A stretch of DNA of 6,583 nucleotides from JAYQPQ01 sp038145405 (lineage in GTDB: Bacteria > Pseudomonadota > Gammaproteobacteria > Pseudomonadales > GM7GCV1), in assembly GCA_038145405.1 (NCBI GenBank), contig JAYQPQ010000077.1, forward strand, positions 1 through 6,583, written 5' to 3'. A program made the position numbers and the translations under genes. Of this stretch, positions 1 to 6,411 are shown piece after piece. A model generated the notes under the pieces. That model had not been told where the DNA came from and did no database searches. It was given only the letters and a program-made list of their open reading frames with translations. Every line of letters begins with the position of its first letter. The first letter of the stretch is position 1.

Positions 1-578
1 GTATACATCCCCGTCATCAGATCCACGATAGGCACACCGACTTTTTGGGGTCCGCCGCCAGGTTTGCCGTCCGCTTCGCCAGTCACGCTCATCAAGCCAC
101 CCATGGCCTGAATCATGAAATCGTAGGCTGCCTGGGTGGCGCGCGGTCCACTCTGACCAAAACCAGTGACCGAAGCATAGATCAGCCCCGGGTTTTCGGC
201 TTTGAGGTCATCGTAGGTCAGACCGTACCGCTGTAATGCGCCAACCTTGTAGTTTTCCAGAAGGATGTCGCAGGTGCGGGCCAGCTCGCGGATGATGGCC
301 TGCCCTTCGGGCTTGGAAATATCGACAGTTACGGATCGCTTGCCGCGATTTACGCAGAGAAAGTAGCCCGAATCCCGGGTGTCGACTCCTGACGTATCCT
401 TCAGGAAAGGTGGCCCCCATCCGCGCGTGTCATCGCCAACTTCCGGCCGTTCAATCTTGATTACATCGGCGCCCAGATCGGCAAGAATCTGGCTGGCCCA
501 GGGTCCGGCCATGATGCGGCTAAGATCCAGCACGCGCACGTGGCTCAGCGGACCAGCGCGCGCTGTACTACTCGTCAT
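1..578 (-). CDS. CaiB/BaiF-family (class III) CoA-transferase, 3' part missing
   Basis: Family III CoA-transferases move CoA between acyl groups through an enzyme-bound aspartyl anhydride; they are cytoplasmic dimers of about 400 residues. Only the first 192 codons are here; the rest lies beyond the left edge. My translation begins MTSSTARAGPLSHVRVLDLS. It shows the family's N-terminal fold, with LDLSRIMAGPWASQILADLGADVIKIE around residues 17-43, then NRGKRSV (77-83), LLENY (106-110) and GFGQSGP (139-145). AYDFMIQAMGGLMS follows, placing Asp153 at the family's catalytic aspartate. The ATG is well fixed: an in-frame TGA lies immediately upstream and a GGAG sits 7 nt before it. The start overlaps the end of the GST gene by 11 bp, so the two are probably translationally coupled. 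Its likely job is activating the pathway acid to a CoA thioester. Substrate specificity (formyl, succinyl, carnitine, aryl acids) or racemase activity cannot be told from this half. The family call is sure. Confidence 0.93.
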   Translation of the reverse strand, partial: MTSSTARAGPLSHVRVLDLSRIMAGPWASQILADLGADVIKIERPEVGDDTRGWGPPFLKDTSGVDTRDSGYFLCVNRGKRSVTVDISKPEGQAIIRELARTCDILLENYKVGALQRYGLTYDDLKAENPGLIYASVTGFGQSGPRATQAAYDFMIQAMGGLMSVTGEADGKPGGGPQKVGVPIVDLMTGMY

Positions 579-1185
579 TCACAATCTCCGTGGCCTTGCT
601 TGATTCGCGCTGACCGAAGTGTCGGTGCCAGGCTTCCAGCGCGGTATAACGGGTTCGCCATGGCAATTGCGCAAATCGAAAATCGAGGTAATCCAGCGCT
701 ATGCCGACCGTAATCTGTCCGATGCCATAAGGGTAGTCGCTAAATTGGGCAGCGCGCTGCTCCAGCCAGGCCAGACAGGCCTGGGTTTTTACTGCACAGG
801 TGTCGCTGATTTCCAGCCGGCACTGCTCGGCTGGCACCATGAACTCGCCACGCCAGAATATCAGCGTGTCGAGCAGTCCATCGGCAATGCCGTGCAACTC
901 CAACTCGCGCCAGCGGGCTTCGCCCGTTGGCGGAATGATTCTGCTATCCGAACGCTGGGAAGCCAGATAGTCACAAATGGGATAGGAGCCCGACAGTACG
1001 GTGCCGTTGTCAAGTACCAGGACCGGAATGCGCCCCACGGGCGAATCCTTGATGATGTCAGGGTTGGGCCGATTGCGCACGGCCACCGATCGCACCAAAT
1101 CGAGTTGATCAACAAGCCCAAGCTCATGCGCAACAATCATCACTTTGCGAACGTAGGGTGATCGGGGCGACCAATGCAATTTCAT
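568..1185 (-). CDS. Glutathione S-transferase family protein
   Basis: A cytoplasmic GST-fold protein of 205 residues, the usual length. The N-terminal thioredoxin-like domain (about 1-78) opens with MKLHWSPRSPYVRKV, the Ser-type active-site motif, with Ser6 or Ser9 near the glutathione thiol. GRIPVLVLDNG carries the conserved cis-proline (Pro54). LSGSYPICDYL (64-74) matches the glutathione-binding segment, but Gly66 stands where an acidic residue is usual just before Ser67. The helical C-terminal domain (about 88-200) includes ITVGIALDYLDFRF. The open frame extends upstream to 1332, but the ATG at 1185 is chosen because the GST fold begins exactly there and the upstream part lies inside the thiolase gene. 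The Shine-Dalgarno is weak. The start is 13 bp after the thiolase stop, and the end overlaps the CoA-transferase start. In a CoA-based catabolic operon it might isomerise, cleave an ether bond, dehalogenate or detoxify; the sequence does not decide which. Confidence 0.92.
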   Translation of the reverse strand: MKLHWSPRSPYVRKVMIVAHELGLVDQLDLVRSVAVRNRPNPDIIKDSPVGRIPVLVLDNGTVLSGSYPICDYLASQRSDSRIIPPTGEARWRELELHGIADGLLDTLIFWRGEFMVPAEQCRLEISDTCAVKTQACLAWLEQRAAQFSDYPYGIGQITVGIALDYLDFRFAQLPWRTRYTALEAWHRHFGQRESSKATEIVNDE

Positions 1186-1198
1186 CCGTTTCGACTCG

Positions 1199-2347
1199 CT
1201 AAACCTTGAGTATGGTAACGGCGCAATTGCCGCCCGCTCCGAGCACATGGCCCATGGCGGCTTTTGCTCCAGCGACCTGACGTGCACCCGAGTCGCCGCG
1301 TACCTGGGATACCAACTCAACGACCTGCGCAACGTGCGAGGCGCCGACCGGCTCTCCCTTGCTGATCAATCCGCCACTCATATTGACCGGGCTGCGGCCA
1401 TCGATGTCGGCATGCCCGCCTTCGACAAAGGGCCCGCCCTCTCCCGGTGCGCACAAGCCCAGTTCTTCGTAGATCTCGATCTCACAGAAGGCATCCGTAT
1501 CCTGAACTTCGAAGCAGCTGATATCTGCCGGGGCCATGCCGGCCTGCTCATAGGCTTTTTGCGCGGTCAACGCCGTAGGGCCAACATTGGCAATGGTGGC
1601 GCTCATACTGTCCGCAGGGCAGCGGAAATCTGCAGAGTAACGCGCGATGGTGTGAACGCAGGCAGCAATAGTGACCGGCCGCCCACCGAGCTCCTTCGCC
1701 CGTTTTGCCGTGGTAACCACCAGGGCAGCGGCGCCGTCGTTGGCGGCACAGACTTCGAGCAAGCGAATCGGATCACACACCAGCCGCGAATTGAGAATGT
1801 CCTCCATGGAAAATTCTTTGCGGTACATGGCGTTGGGGTTGTGCACGCTGTTCTTGTGATTTTTATAGGCCACACGAGCGATCTGCTCATCCGTGGTGCC
1901 GAATTCATGCATGTGGCGCATGGCACGCATCGACCAGTAGGCCGGGTTCATGGACATGCCCATCTTGACCTGCCAGGGGCTATAAATCATGGAGGGATCC
2001 ATAAAGCCGCGCGGCATTTTTTCCACGCCCAGCACCAGCGCGGTGTCGACCTCGCCGGAGCGAATGGCAATTACGGCCTGACGTAGGGCTGCGCCGCCAC
2101 TGGCACAGGCCGCTTCGATATCGACAATGGGGATATCAGTGCCGCCCAGGCGGCGCAAAATGCGAGCGCCGGAGGTCGCTGGCAAGTACATGCGGGAAAG
2201 GTATGCGGTCTGAATGTCAGACCATGCGACACCGGCATCTTCCAGCGCTTGTTTTGCCGCATAGGCACCGATCTCCTCCGGCGTTTTGTCAAAGCGCCCA
2301 AAGGGATGAATCCCTGTTCCGAGAATAACAATATCTGAATCTGCCAC
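1199..2347 (-). CDS. SCP2-type thiolase-like protein (lipid-transfer-protein/thiolase family)
   Basis: A 382-residue thiolase-fold enzyme of the SCP2/non-specific lipid-transfer branch, lacking the C-terminal sterol-carrier domain. Members cleave or condense beta-oxo acyl-CoAs, or act as retro-aldolases on side-chain acyl-CoAs when paired with a DUF35 protein. EAACASGGAALRQA places the nucleophilic Cys at 81. VCAANDGAAALVV (199-211) and GHVLGAGGNCAVTIL (366-380, His367) are family hallmarks. Two usual catalytic motifs are altered: HDAF-type is EVQDTDAF (Gln282 for His), and GGLxxxGHPxGA is GGLISKGEPVGA (Glu332 for His). From memory, a GEP form exists in one subgroup of these proteins, so this is probably subfamily-specific rather than decay. 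The start is GTG, preceded by AGGAA that overlaps the TAG of the DUF35 gene 9 bp upstream, which implies coupled translation. Thiolytic or aldolytic chemistry is undecided. Confidence 0.9.
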   Translation of the reverse strand: MADSDIVILGTGIHPFGRFDKTPEEIGAYAAKQALEDAGVAWSDIQTAYLSRMYLPATSGARILRRLGGTDIPIVDIEAACASGGAALRQAVIAIRSGEVDTALVLGVEKMPRGFMDPSMIYSPWQVKMGMSMNPAYWSMRAMRHMHEFGTTDEQIARVAYKNHKNSVHNPNAMYRKEFSMEDILNSRLVCDPIRLLEVCAANDGAAALVVTTAKRAKELGGRPVTIAACVHTIARYSADFRCPADSMSATIANVGPTALTAQKAYEQAGMAPADISCFEVQDTDAFCEIEIYEELGLCAPGEGGPFVEGGHADIDGRSPVNMSGGLISKGEPVGASHVAQVVELVSQVRGDSGARQVAGAKAAMGHVLGAGGNCAVTILKV

Positions 2348-2356
2348 CTTAACTTC

Positions 2357-2788
2357 CTACGATGATTTGCGGGCAAAGCGGAAGGCGCGATACGCCTTAC
2401 CGTCCGCTGCATGGAGAATCCAGGGCTTCAACTGGAGTTTGTCGCCAATGCGAAATGCATCCGTCTCGCCCTCCAGCGGTGCCATGATGCGCACTCCCTC
2501 CGCCAACTCGACAAGGCCGAGACCGAAGGGCTGAAAGGGATCCGGACCCAGGTATTCACCTGGCGGCTTGTGCCGCACGACCGTATAGGTCCAGAGCTCG
2601 CCTTCACTCGAGAGTTTGATGGACTCGATCTGGTCGCTGCCGCAATTCAGGCAAACCGGATTGGTACCAATGGAGACTTCTTTGCAAGCCAGACACTTGC
2701 TGCCAAGCAGCGTTACATCGTCCTTGCCCGCGCCAGTGACCAGTCCTTCCTTTACGGGAAGCAGCTCTGCATTCGATCTGTTTGACAT
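2357..2788 (-). CDS. DUF35 Zn-ribbon / OB-fold protein, probable partner of the thiolase-like enzyme
   Basis: A 143-residue cytoplasmic protein with the two DUF35 parts. An N-terminal rubredoxin-like zinc ribbon has four Cys at 32, 35, 46 and 49 (KCLAC ... VCLNC). An OB-fold domain spans about 60-140, with GELWTYTVV, PFGLGLVEL and GDKLQLKPW segments. Proteins of this family form complexes with SCP2-type thiolases or aldolases, where the OB fold is thought to help bind the acyl-CoA and stabilise the partner. Its position 9 bp before the thiolase-like gene fits that role. The open frame runs back to 2905, into the permease gene. The ATG at 2788 is preferred: it has a strong AAGGA 6 nt upstream and gives normal family length. 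The 61-bp gap after the permease shows no terminator-like hairpin with a T-tract. Confidence 0.92.
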   Translation of the reverse strand: MSNRSNAELLPVKEGLVTGAGKDDVTLLGSKCLACKEVSIGTNPVCLNCGSDQIESIKLSSEGELWTYTVVRHKPPGEYLGPDPFQPFGLGLVELAEGVRIMAPLEGETDAFRIGDKLQLKPWILHAADGKAYRAFRFARKSS

Positions 2789-2849
2789 GTCAATTCCTTC
2801 CAAATACTCAACACGACGTCCGGCAATTCGTTCTAGCCAGACTTTCAAC

Positions 2850-4175
2850 CTAGTTTTTTGCGGCAGATCCGTGCTGTTTGGTTCCAGCAAAGATGGCCAG
2901 CGCACCGATCAGATAGAGGGTGCCGTAGTAGAGCTGCCCCGCGCTGAGCGATCCGGTTACATCCGTTGCCCAACCCACCAGAATCGGGCTGATAAAGCCT
3001 GAAATGCCGCCAAAGGTCGTCACCATGGCGATTCCGCCAGCCGTCGCTGACCCAGCGAGAAAACTCGCCGGCATGGACCAGAACGGGCCCGTGGCGCCGA
3101 ACGCGCCGGCGCAAGCCAGCGTGAGCAGCAGCAATGCCAACCAGGTATTGGACGAGAGGACGGGCAGCAACATCCAGGAAATCCCGCAAATCAGTGCGCA
3201 GATGGAGACGTGCAATCGACGCTCCTGTGTTTTGTCCGAATGATGCGCAACCCACTGCTGAACGACCAACGCAAAGAGATAGGGAACCCCCGACAGAAAT
3301 CCCAGGGTGACGACACTGTCGATGCCGGAGCGTCGCAATATGGTGGGCAACCAGAACGACAAGCCACCAATACCTGAAATCAGCGCGATGGACATAAAGC
3401 CGAGGATGTAAATGCGCTTGTCCCTCAGCACATCGACGAAATTGTGGCTGAGCTTGACCTGCTGCACTGAACGTTTTTGTTCGTCCCTGCTCAGGTCCTC
3501 GAGGACCAGCTGCTTTTCCCGATCACTTAACCATTTGGCACTAGCCGGCGAATCGGCGAGCCACATTAAGGCCAGCACACCAAGAAGCACGGAGGGTAAT
3601 CCTTCGATAATAAAGAGCCACTGCCAGCCACGCATGCCGGCAACGCCTTCCATGTGACCCATGATAAGTCCTGAGATTGGCCCCCCGATCAGGCCGGACA
3701 GCACAATGGCCGACATGAAATAGGCCGTAATGCGGGCGCGCCTGCTGCTTGGTACCCAATAGGTGATGTACAACAACACGCCGGGGAAAAATCCGGCTTC
3801 CGCCGCGCCGAGCAGAAAGCGCATGGCACCGAATTGCGCCGCATTGGTAATGAAGGCAAAGCCGGCGGATATCAGGCCCCACAGGATCATGATGCGGGCG
3901 AAGGTCAGCCTGGCGCCGATCTTCTTCAACAGCAGATTGCTGGGAATCTCAAAGGCGCTGTAGCCCAGGTAAAAAAGGCCGGCTCCAAGACCGTAAACCA
4001 GCTCGGTAAATCCGAGATCGCCCAGCATCTGAACCCGGGCAAAACCGATATTGGAGCGATCCAGGTAGGCAGCGATGTAGCCGAGAATCAGAAATGGAAC
4101 AATGCGCAGAATGATTTTGCGGTAGGCCAATTCAATTTCTGCTACCTCTGGCCCCAAATGATTTGTCGTTGTCAT
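2850..4175 (-). CDS. MFS transporter, anion:cation symporter (ACS) family
   Basis: A 441-residue inner-membrane permease with about twelve predicted helices (roughly 22-38, 58-76, 91-110, 114-137, 150-172, 184-206, 254-276, 288-308, 320-340, 344-366, 375-400, 412-431) and the usual central cytoplasmic loop at 207-253. ACS-family signs are AAYLDRSNIGFA (35-46), FEIPSNLLLKKIGAR (75-89), RFLLGAAEAGFFPG (119-132) and GWQWLFIIEGLPS (183-195). Relatives import organic anions such as phthalate, tartrate, glucarate or hydroxyphenylacetate with protons, so this one probably brings in the acid degraded by the downstream enzymes. The substrate is unknown. The ATG has only a weak AGGT-type ribosome site. 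It appears to be the first gene of the five-gene unit, with a candidate promoter and operator in the gap upstream. Confidence 0.94.
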   Translation of the reverse strand: MTTTNHLGPEVAEIELAYRKIILRIVPFLILGYIAAYLDRSNIGFARVQMLGDLGFTELVYGLGAGLFYLGYSAFEIPSNLLLKKIGARLTFARIMILWGLISAGFAFITNAAQFGAMRFLLGAAEAGFFPGVLLYITYWVPSSRRARITAYFMSAIVLSGLIGGPISGLIMGHMEGVAGMRGWQWLFIIEGLPSVLLGVLALMWLADSPASAKWLSDREKQLVLEDLSRDEQKRSVQQVKLSHNFVDVLRDKRIYILGFMSIALISGIGGLSFWLPTILRRSGIDSVVTLGFLSGVPYLFALVVQQWVAHHSDKTQERRLHVSICALICGISWMLLPVLSSNTWLALLLLTLACAGAFGATGPFWSMPASFLAGSATAGGIAMVTTFGGISGFISPILVGWATDVTGSLSAGQLYYGTLYLIGALAIFAGTKQHGSAAKN

Positions 4176-4249
4176 GGCTTACCTGTCGGTCTATTTTGTA
4201 TGTCTGCTCCCCCGTCCCCAGGCAAGCGCATGTTAGCTCGAATTTGTCG

Positions 4250-4269
4250 GGCTCTGTCGCCGCAGAGCC
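4250..4269 (-). other. Inverted repeat in the predicted leader of the permease mRNA
   Basis: GGCTCTG and CAGAGCC, 7-bp arms with a 6-nt loop, form a GC-rich hairpin just after the candidate transcription start. There is no T-tract after it on the minus strand, so it is not an intrinsic terminator. It may stabilise the 5' end or be a protein site; the function is unknown. Confidence 0.4.
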
Positions 4270-4277
4270 ACTGGAAC

Positions 4278-4306
4278 AGGCTAACTTGCTGATATAGGTC
4301 AGTCAA
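4278..4306 (-). promoter_or_regulatory. Candidate sigma-70 promoter of the permease-CoA operon
   Basis: On the minus strand, TTGACT (4301-4306) matches five of six -35 bases. It is followed after 17 bp by TAGCCT (4278-4283), a poor -10 with three of six matches. The A-rich tract at about 4314-4325 lies just upstream and could act as an UP element. The predicted transcript would start near 4271 and have a leader of about 95 nt. The weak -10 suggests activator dependence or that the real start lies elsewhere. Confidence 0.45.
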
Positions 4307-4313
4307 CTGACCT
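4296..4313. promoter_or_regulatory. 18-bp palindrome, candidate repressor operator
   Basis: The sequence AGGTCAGT-CA-ACTGACCT has perfect 8-bp arms around a 2-bp centre, like the operators of small dimeric regulators such as the TetR or GntR types. It covers the candidate -35 hexamer of the permease operon, so a bound protein would block RNA polymerase. On the plus strand a T-rich run follows the palindrome, so it could also fold as an intrinsic terminator. However, no plus-strand gene ends here. No regulator gene is present in the window. Confidence 0.5.
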
Positions 4314-4376
4314 TTTTGTTTTTTGAGCCTAAAGGGCTATCATTTTGATGCGGATCAAGCCACCTACACGCTCTGC

Positions 4377-5318
4377 TCACCGACTGCTCGCGGTGTGTCG
4401 ACGCAAGAAATCAATCAGGTGAGCATTAAAGGCTTCGTATTGTTCCCAGTATGCCGAGTGACCCGATTCCTGAATCAATACCACCTCGGCGTCAGGCAGA
4501 TGGCTGGCCAGTTCACGCAGCATGGGCGGCGGCATATACAAATCGGCATCGGCACCGATCAGCAGTGTCGGAATCTGCATGGCTTCGTAAACCGACCAGT
4601 GCAGCTGATTCTTTGCCGGGGGGCGCACCAAAGCGTGTGTGGATTGCTCCTGCAGCTCGCGCCAACGCGCCACGCCCTCCGGGTAGGCCGCACGATAGGA
4701 TGGGCCCAGTTCTTTGAGCCAGTGCGGTAGTGCAACAATCTCTGGTGTACGAATCGTCAGGAACATCGCCTGATAGTCGGGATCGATGGATCCGCCGGTA
4801 CTGGTCGCGATGGTCATGCTGAGCAGCCGCTCGGGGTAGCTGGCCGCGTAGTCCGGCACGATGAAGCCCCCCGCCGCACTGCCAACTAGATGGAATTTAT
4901 CCAGGTGCAGATGCGTCACCAGCGCGTGGAGATCATCGACATAGGTACCCAGCGCCTCTTCGGGGCCTGCATCCGACCCAAGAAACCCGCGGCGCGAGTA
5001 GGCAATCACACGAAACCCAGCCGCCACCAGAACGGGCTGCTGATAACCCCAGATGGCGGCACTGCCGGTATAGGGGTGCAACAACACCACCGGCTCGCCG
5101 CTACCCCCGGTATCCCAGTACCAGAGGTTAACGCCATCGACATTGACATAGCCTTCGACGGCCGGAGCCTGCTGTGGCTCAGGACCCCAGGAGGTCTGAC
5201 CAGAAACGATTTTCACTGCACCTCCCATATCGGTACCCACCTGCGCCAAGGATGACCCCATGGGTGCTGTTACGAGCAGCCATCCAAGCAGCCACCATCC
5301 CGTGTTATTGCCGAGCAT
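4377..5318 (-). CDS. Exported alpha/beta-hydrolase-fold protein, nucleophile Ser replaced by Ala (second of tandem pair)
   Basis: A 313-residue protein. The first 25 residues look like a Sec signal peptide (hydrophobic WWLLGWLLVTAPM, cleavage after SSLA), although the n-region lacks a positive charge; it probably acts in the periplasm or outside. A linker of about 30 residues precedes the alpha/beta-hydrolase core. In the core, HPYTGS (81-86) is the oxyanion-loop region and VIAYSRRG (104-111) is typical of the fold. The nucleophile elbow reads GSAAG (146-150), with Ala148 where Ser, Cys or Asp is expected. Acid Asp259 in GADADLYMP and His287 in ESGHSAYWE are intact, as is the usual C-terminal FNAHLIDFL helix. 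The ATG follows an in-frame TAA two codons upstream, with a G-rich ribosome site. The gene lies 17 bp after its paralogue, with which it shares about half its residues by eye. A classical esterase mechanism is doubtful; the substrate is unknown. Confidence 0.87.
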   Translation of the reverse strand: MLGNNTGWWLLGWLLVTAPMGSSLAQVGTDMGGAVKIVSGQTSWGPEPQQAPAVEGYVNVDGVNLWYWDTGGSGEPVVLLHPYTGSAAIWGYQQPVLVAAGFRVIAYSRRGFLGSDAGPEEALGTYVDDLHALVTHLHLDKFHLVGSAAGGFIVPDYAASYPERLLSMTIATSTGGSIDPDYQAMFLTIRTPEIVALPHWLKELGPSYRAAYPEGVARWRELQEQSTHALVRPPAKNQLHWSVYEAMQIPTLLIGADADLYMPPPMLRELASHLPDAEVVLIQESGHSAYWEQYEAFNAHLIDFLRRHTASSR

Positions 5319-5335
5319 CTGCAGTTACCCCCGGG

Positions 5336-6256
5336 CTAAAGTGAATGTCGCTGGAGAAAATCCAGCAATACCTGATTAAACACATCGGGCTGCTCCCAAT
5401 GGACCGAATGTCCTGCCTCGGTAAACAGCACCACTTCCGGGTTCGTCCAATAGCTGGCATAGGCCCACAAGCGGGAAGGCGGCATATAGAGATCGGCATC
5501 CCCGGTAAACAACAGCGTCGGAATATCGATATTCGCTATCAGCTCCGGGGTCATTTCATTTTCTGCAGGTACGGGTGCGCGCTGCGGTCGGGAAACAGCG
5601 TTAAGTGCTTTCCATTCCTCGGCTCCAACCGGATTGGCAGCCCGATAAGCCGGGCTGAGCTCCTTCAGCCAGGCCGGCAGATTAGTAAATTCCGGGGGCA
5701 TCAAGGTTGGGTCTGATGCGCGGTAGTCAGGATCGCCCGGGCGACCAATGGTGCAACCGCTGACCAGGCTCAACAGCATCTCCGGATAGGAGATGGCAAA
5801 GTCCGGCAGGATATCCGAGCCGGCGGCAAATCCTACCAGATGAAACTTCTCCACACCCAGGTGCCGCACCAGTTGATAGAGATCATCCACGCCGGTACCC
5901 GGACGGCTCTCATCGTATACGCTCGACTGATAGTGGCCCCGGCGCGAATAGGCGATCACTCGATAGCCCGCCTCGACTAGGACCGGCTGCTGATAGCCCC
6001 ACACCAGGGCACTGCCACTGGCCGGATGAGCAAAGACTACCGCCTCACCCTCCCCGCCCGTGTCCCAGTACCAGATGTTGGCGCCACCCACATCGAGATA
6101 GCCTTTGGTGACCGGCGCCTGCTCTGGAACGCTGTTCCAGGTAGTCTGTGCGGGCATCACCCTGACCTCGGAGGGTGGTATTTGCGCACAGGCCTGAGTC
6201 GCCATCAAACCAACTCCCGCCACAAAGTAGATCAGCCTTTGTCTGGTAACTTGCAT
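5336..6256 (-). CDS. Exported alpha/beta-hydrolase-fold protein, nucleophile Ser replaced by Ala (first of tandem pair)
   Basis: A 306-residue protein with a clear Sec signal peptide: Arg5 and Arg7, a hydrophobic stretch at 9-19, and an ACA cleavage motif at 22-24. Cys23 lacks a proper lipobox, so a lipoprotein is unlikely. The core has HPASGS (77-82), WGYQQPVLVEAGYRVIAYSRRG (86-107), an elbow GFAAG (142-146) with Ala144 at the nucleophile position, Asp255 in GDADLYMP and His283 in EAGHSVHWE. The segment after the signal (QTTW ... PEQAP) matches the downstream paralogue, so the homology covers the whole mature protein. The start ATG has an in-frame TGA two codons upstream and a strong GAGGGGA ribosome site. 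It is probably the first gene of a two-gene unit driven by the promoter near 6378-6406. It may be a hydrolase with a displaced nucleophile, a lyase or other non-covalent catalyst, or a binding protein. Confidence 0.88.
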   Translation of the reverse strand: MQVTRQRLIYFVAGVGLMATQACAQIPPSEVRVMPAQTTWNSVPEQAPVTKGYLDVGGANIWYWDTGGEGEAVVFAHPASGSALVWGYQQPVLVEAGYRVIAYSRRGHYQSSVYDESRPGTGVDDLYQLVRHLGVEKFHLVGFAAGSDILPDFAISYPEMLLSLVSGCTIGRPGDPDYRASDPTLMPPEFTNLPAWLKELSPAYRAANPVGAEEWKALNAVSRPQRAPVPAENEMTPELIANIDIPTLLFTGDADLYMPPSRLWAYASYWTNPEVVLFTEAGHSVHWEQPDVFNQVLLDFLQRHSL

Positions 6257-6377
6257 GCTTCACTTCCCCTCAATCGCACTATCCTGAAACCCCTCAACTG
6301 CTATATCTCCGGGAAACTGAAATTGGATAAGCAACTTCAAATAGGCCACCTTTATGTGCTTAAAAGTACGTATTCCT

Positions 6378-6406
6378 ATCCTATATGTTGGCATACGGAT
6401 TGACAA
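6378..6406 (-). promoter_or_regulatory. Candidate sigma-70 promoter of the hydrolase pair
   Basis: On the minus strand, TTGTCA (6401-6406, five of six matches) and TAGGAT (6378-6383, four of six) are separated by the ideal 17 bp. Transcription would begin near 6371, giving a leader of about 115 nt before the first hydrolase ATG. This is the best promoter match I found in the two gaps examined in detail. Confidence 0.55.
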
Positions 6407-6411
6407 TTGGA

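Larger units (their letters stand above)
4176..4376. promoter_or_regulatory. Intergenic regulatory region before the permease operon
   Basis: This 201-bp gap separates the hydrolase pair from the permease operon. Read on the minus strand it contains, in order, an AGCC/GGCT mini-hairpin, the A-rich tract AAAAAACAAAAA, an 18-bp palindrome that holds a -35-like hexamer, a -10-like hexamer, a leader hairpin and the permease ribosome site. No coding frame looks real. No hairpin followed by a T-tract is seen on the minus strand, so read-through from the hydrolase genes into the permease operon remains possible. Confidence 0.6.

Noticed and set aside
619..1161. Plus-strand open frame of 180 codons
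   Set aside because: It is antisense to the GST gene, whose motifs are clear, and has no recognisable domain.
1186..1332. Upstream extension of the GST frame
   Set aside because: It lies within the thiolase gene and adds 49 residues before the normal first strand of the GST fold.
1247..2086. Long plus-strand open frame of 279 codons
   Set aside because: It is antisense to the thiolase-like gene, shows no family motif, and reflects the codon use of the real gene.
2789..2905. Upstream extension of the DUF35 frame into the permease gene
   Set aside because: The ATG at 2788 has a strong ribosome site and gives normal family length; the extra residues resemble no known domain.
4296..4325. Intrinsic terminator (hairpin plus T-run) reading on the plus strand
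   Set aside because: The shape fits, but no plus-strand gene ends upstream. On the minus strand the T-run is an A-run before the stem, so it cannot terminate the hydrolase genes. An operator is the better reading.
6185..6195. Lipoprotein signal at Cys23 of the first hydrolase
   Set aside because: The residues before the Cys are T-Q-A, not the Leu-containing lipobox; ACA suits signal peptidase I.
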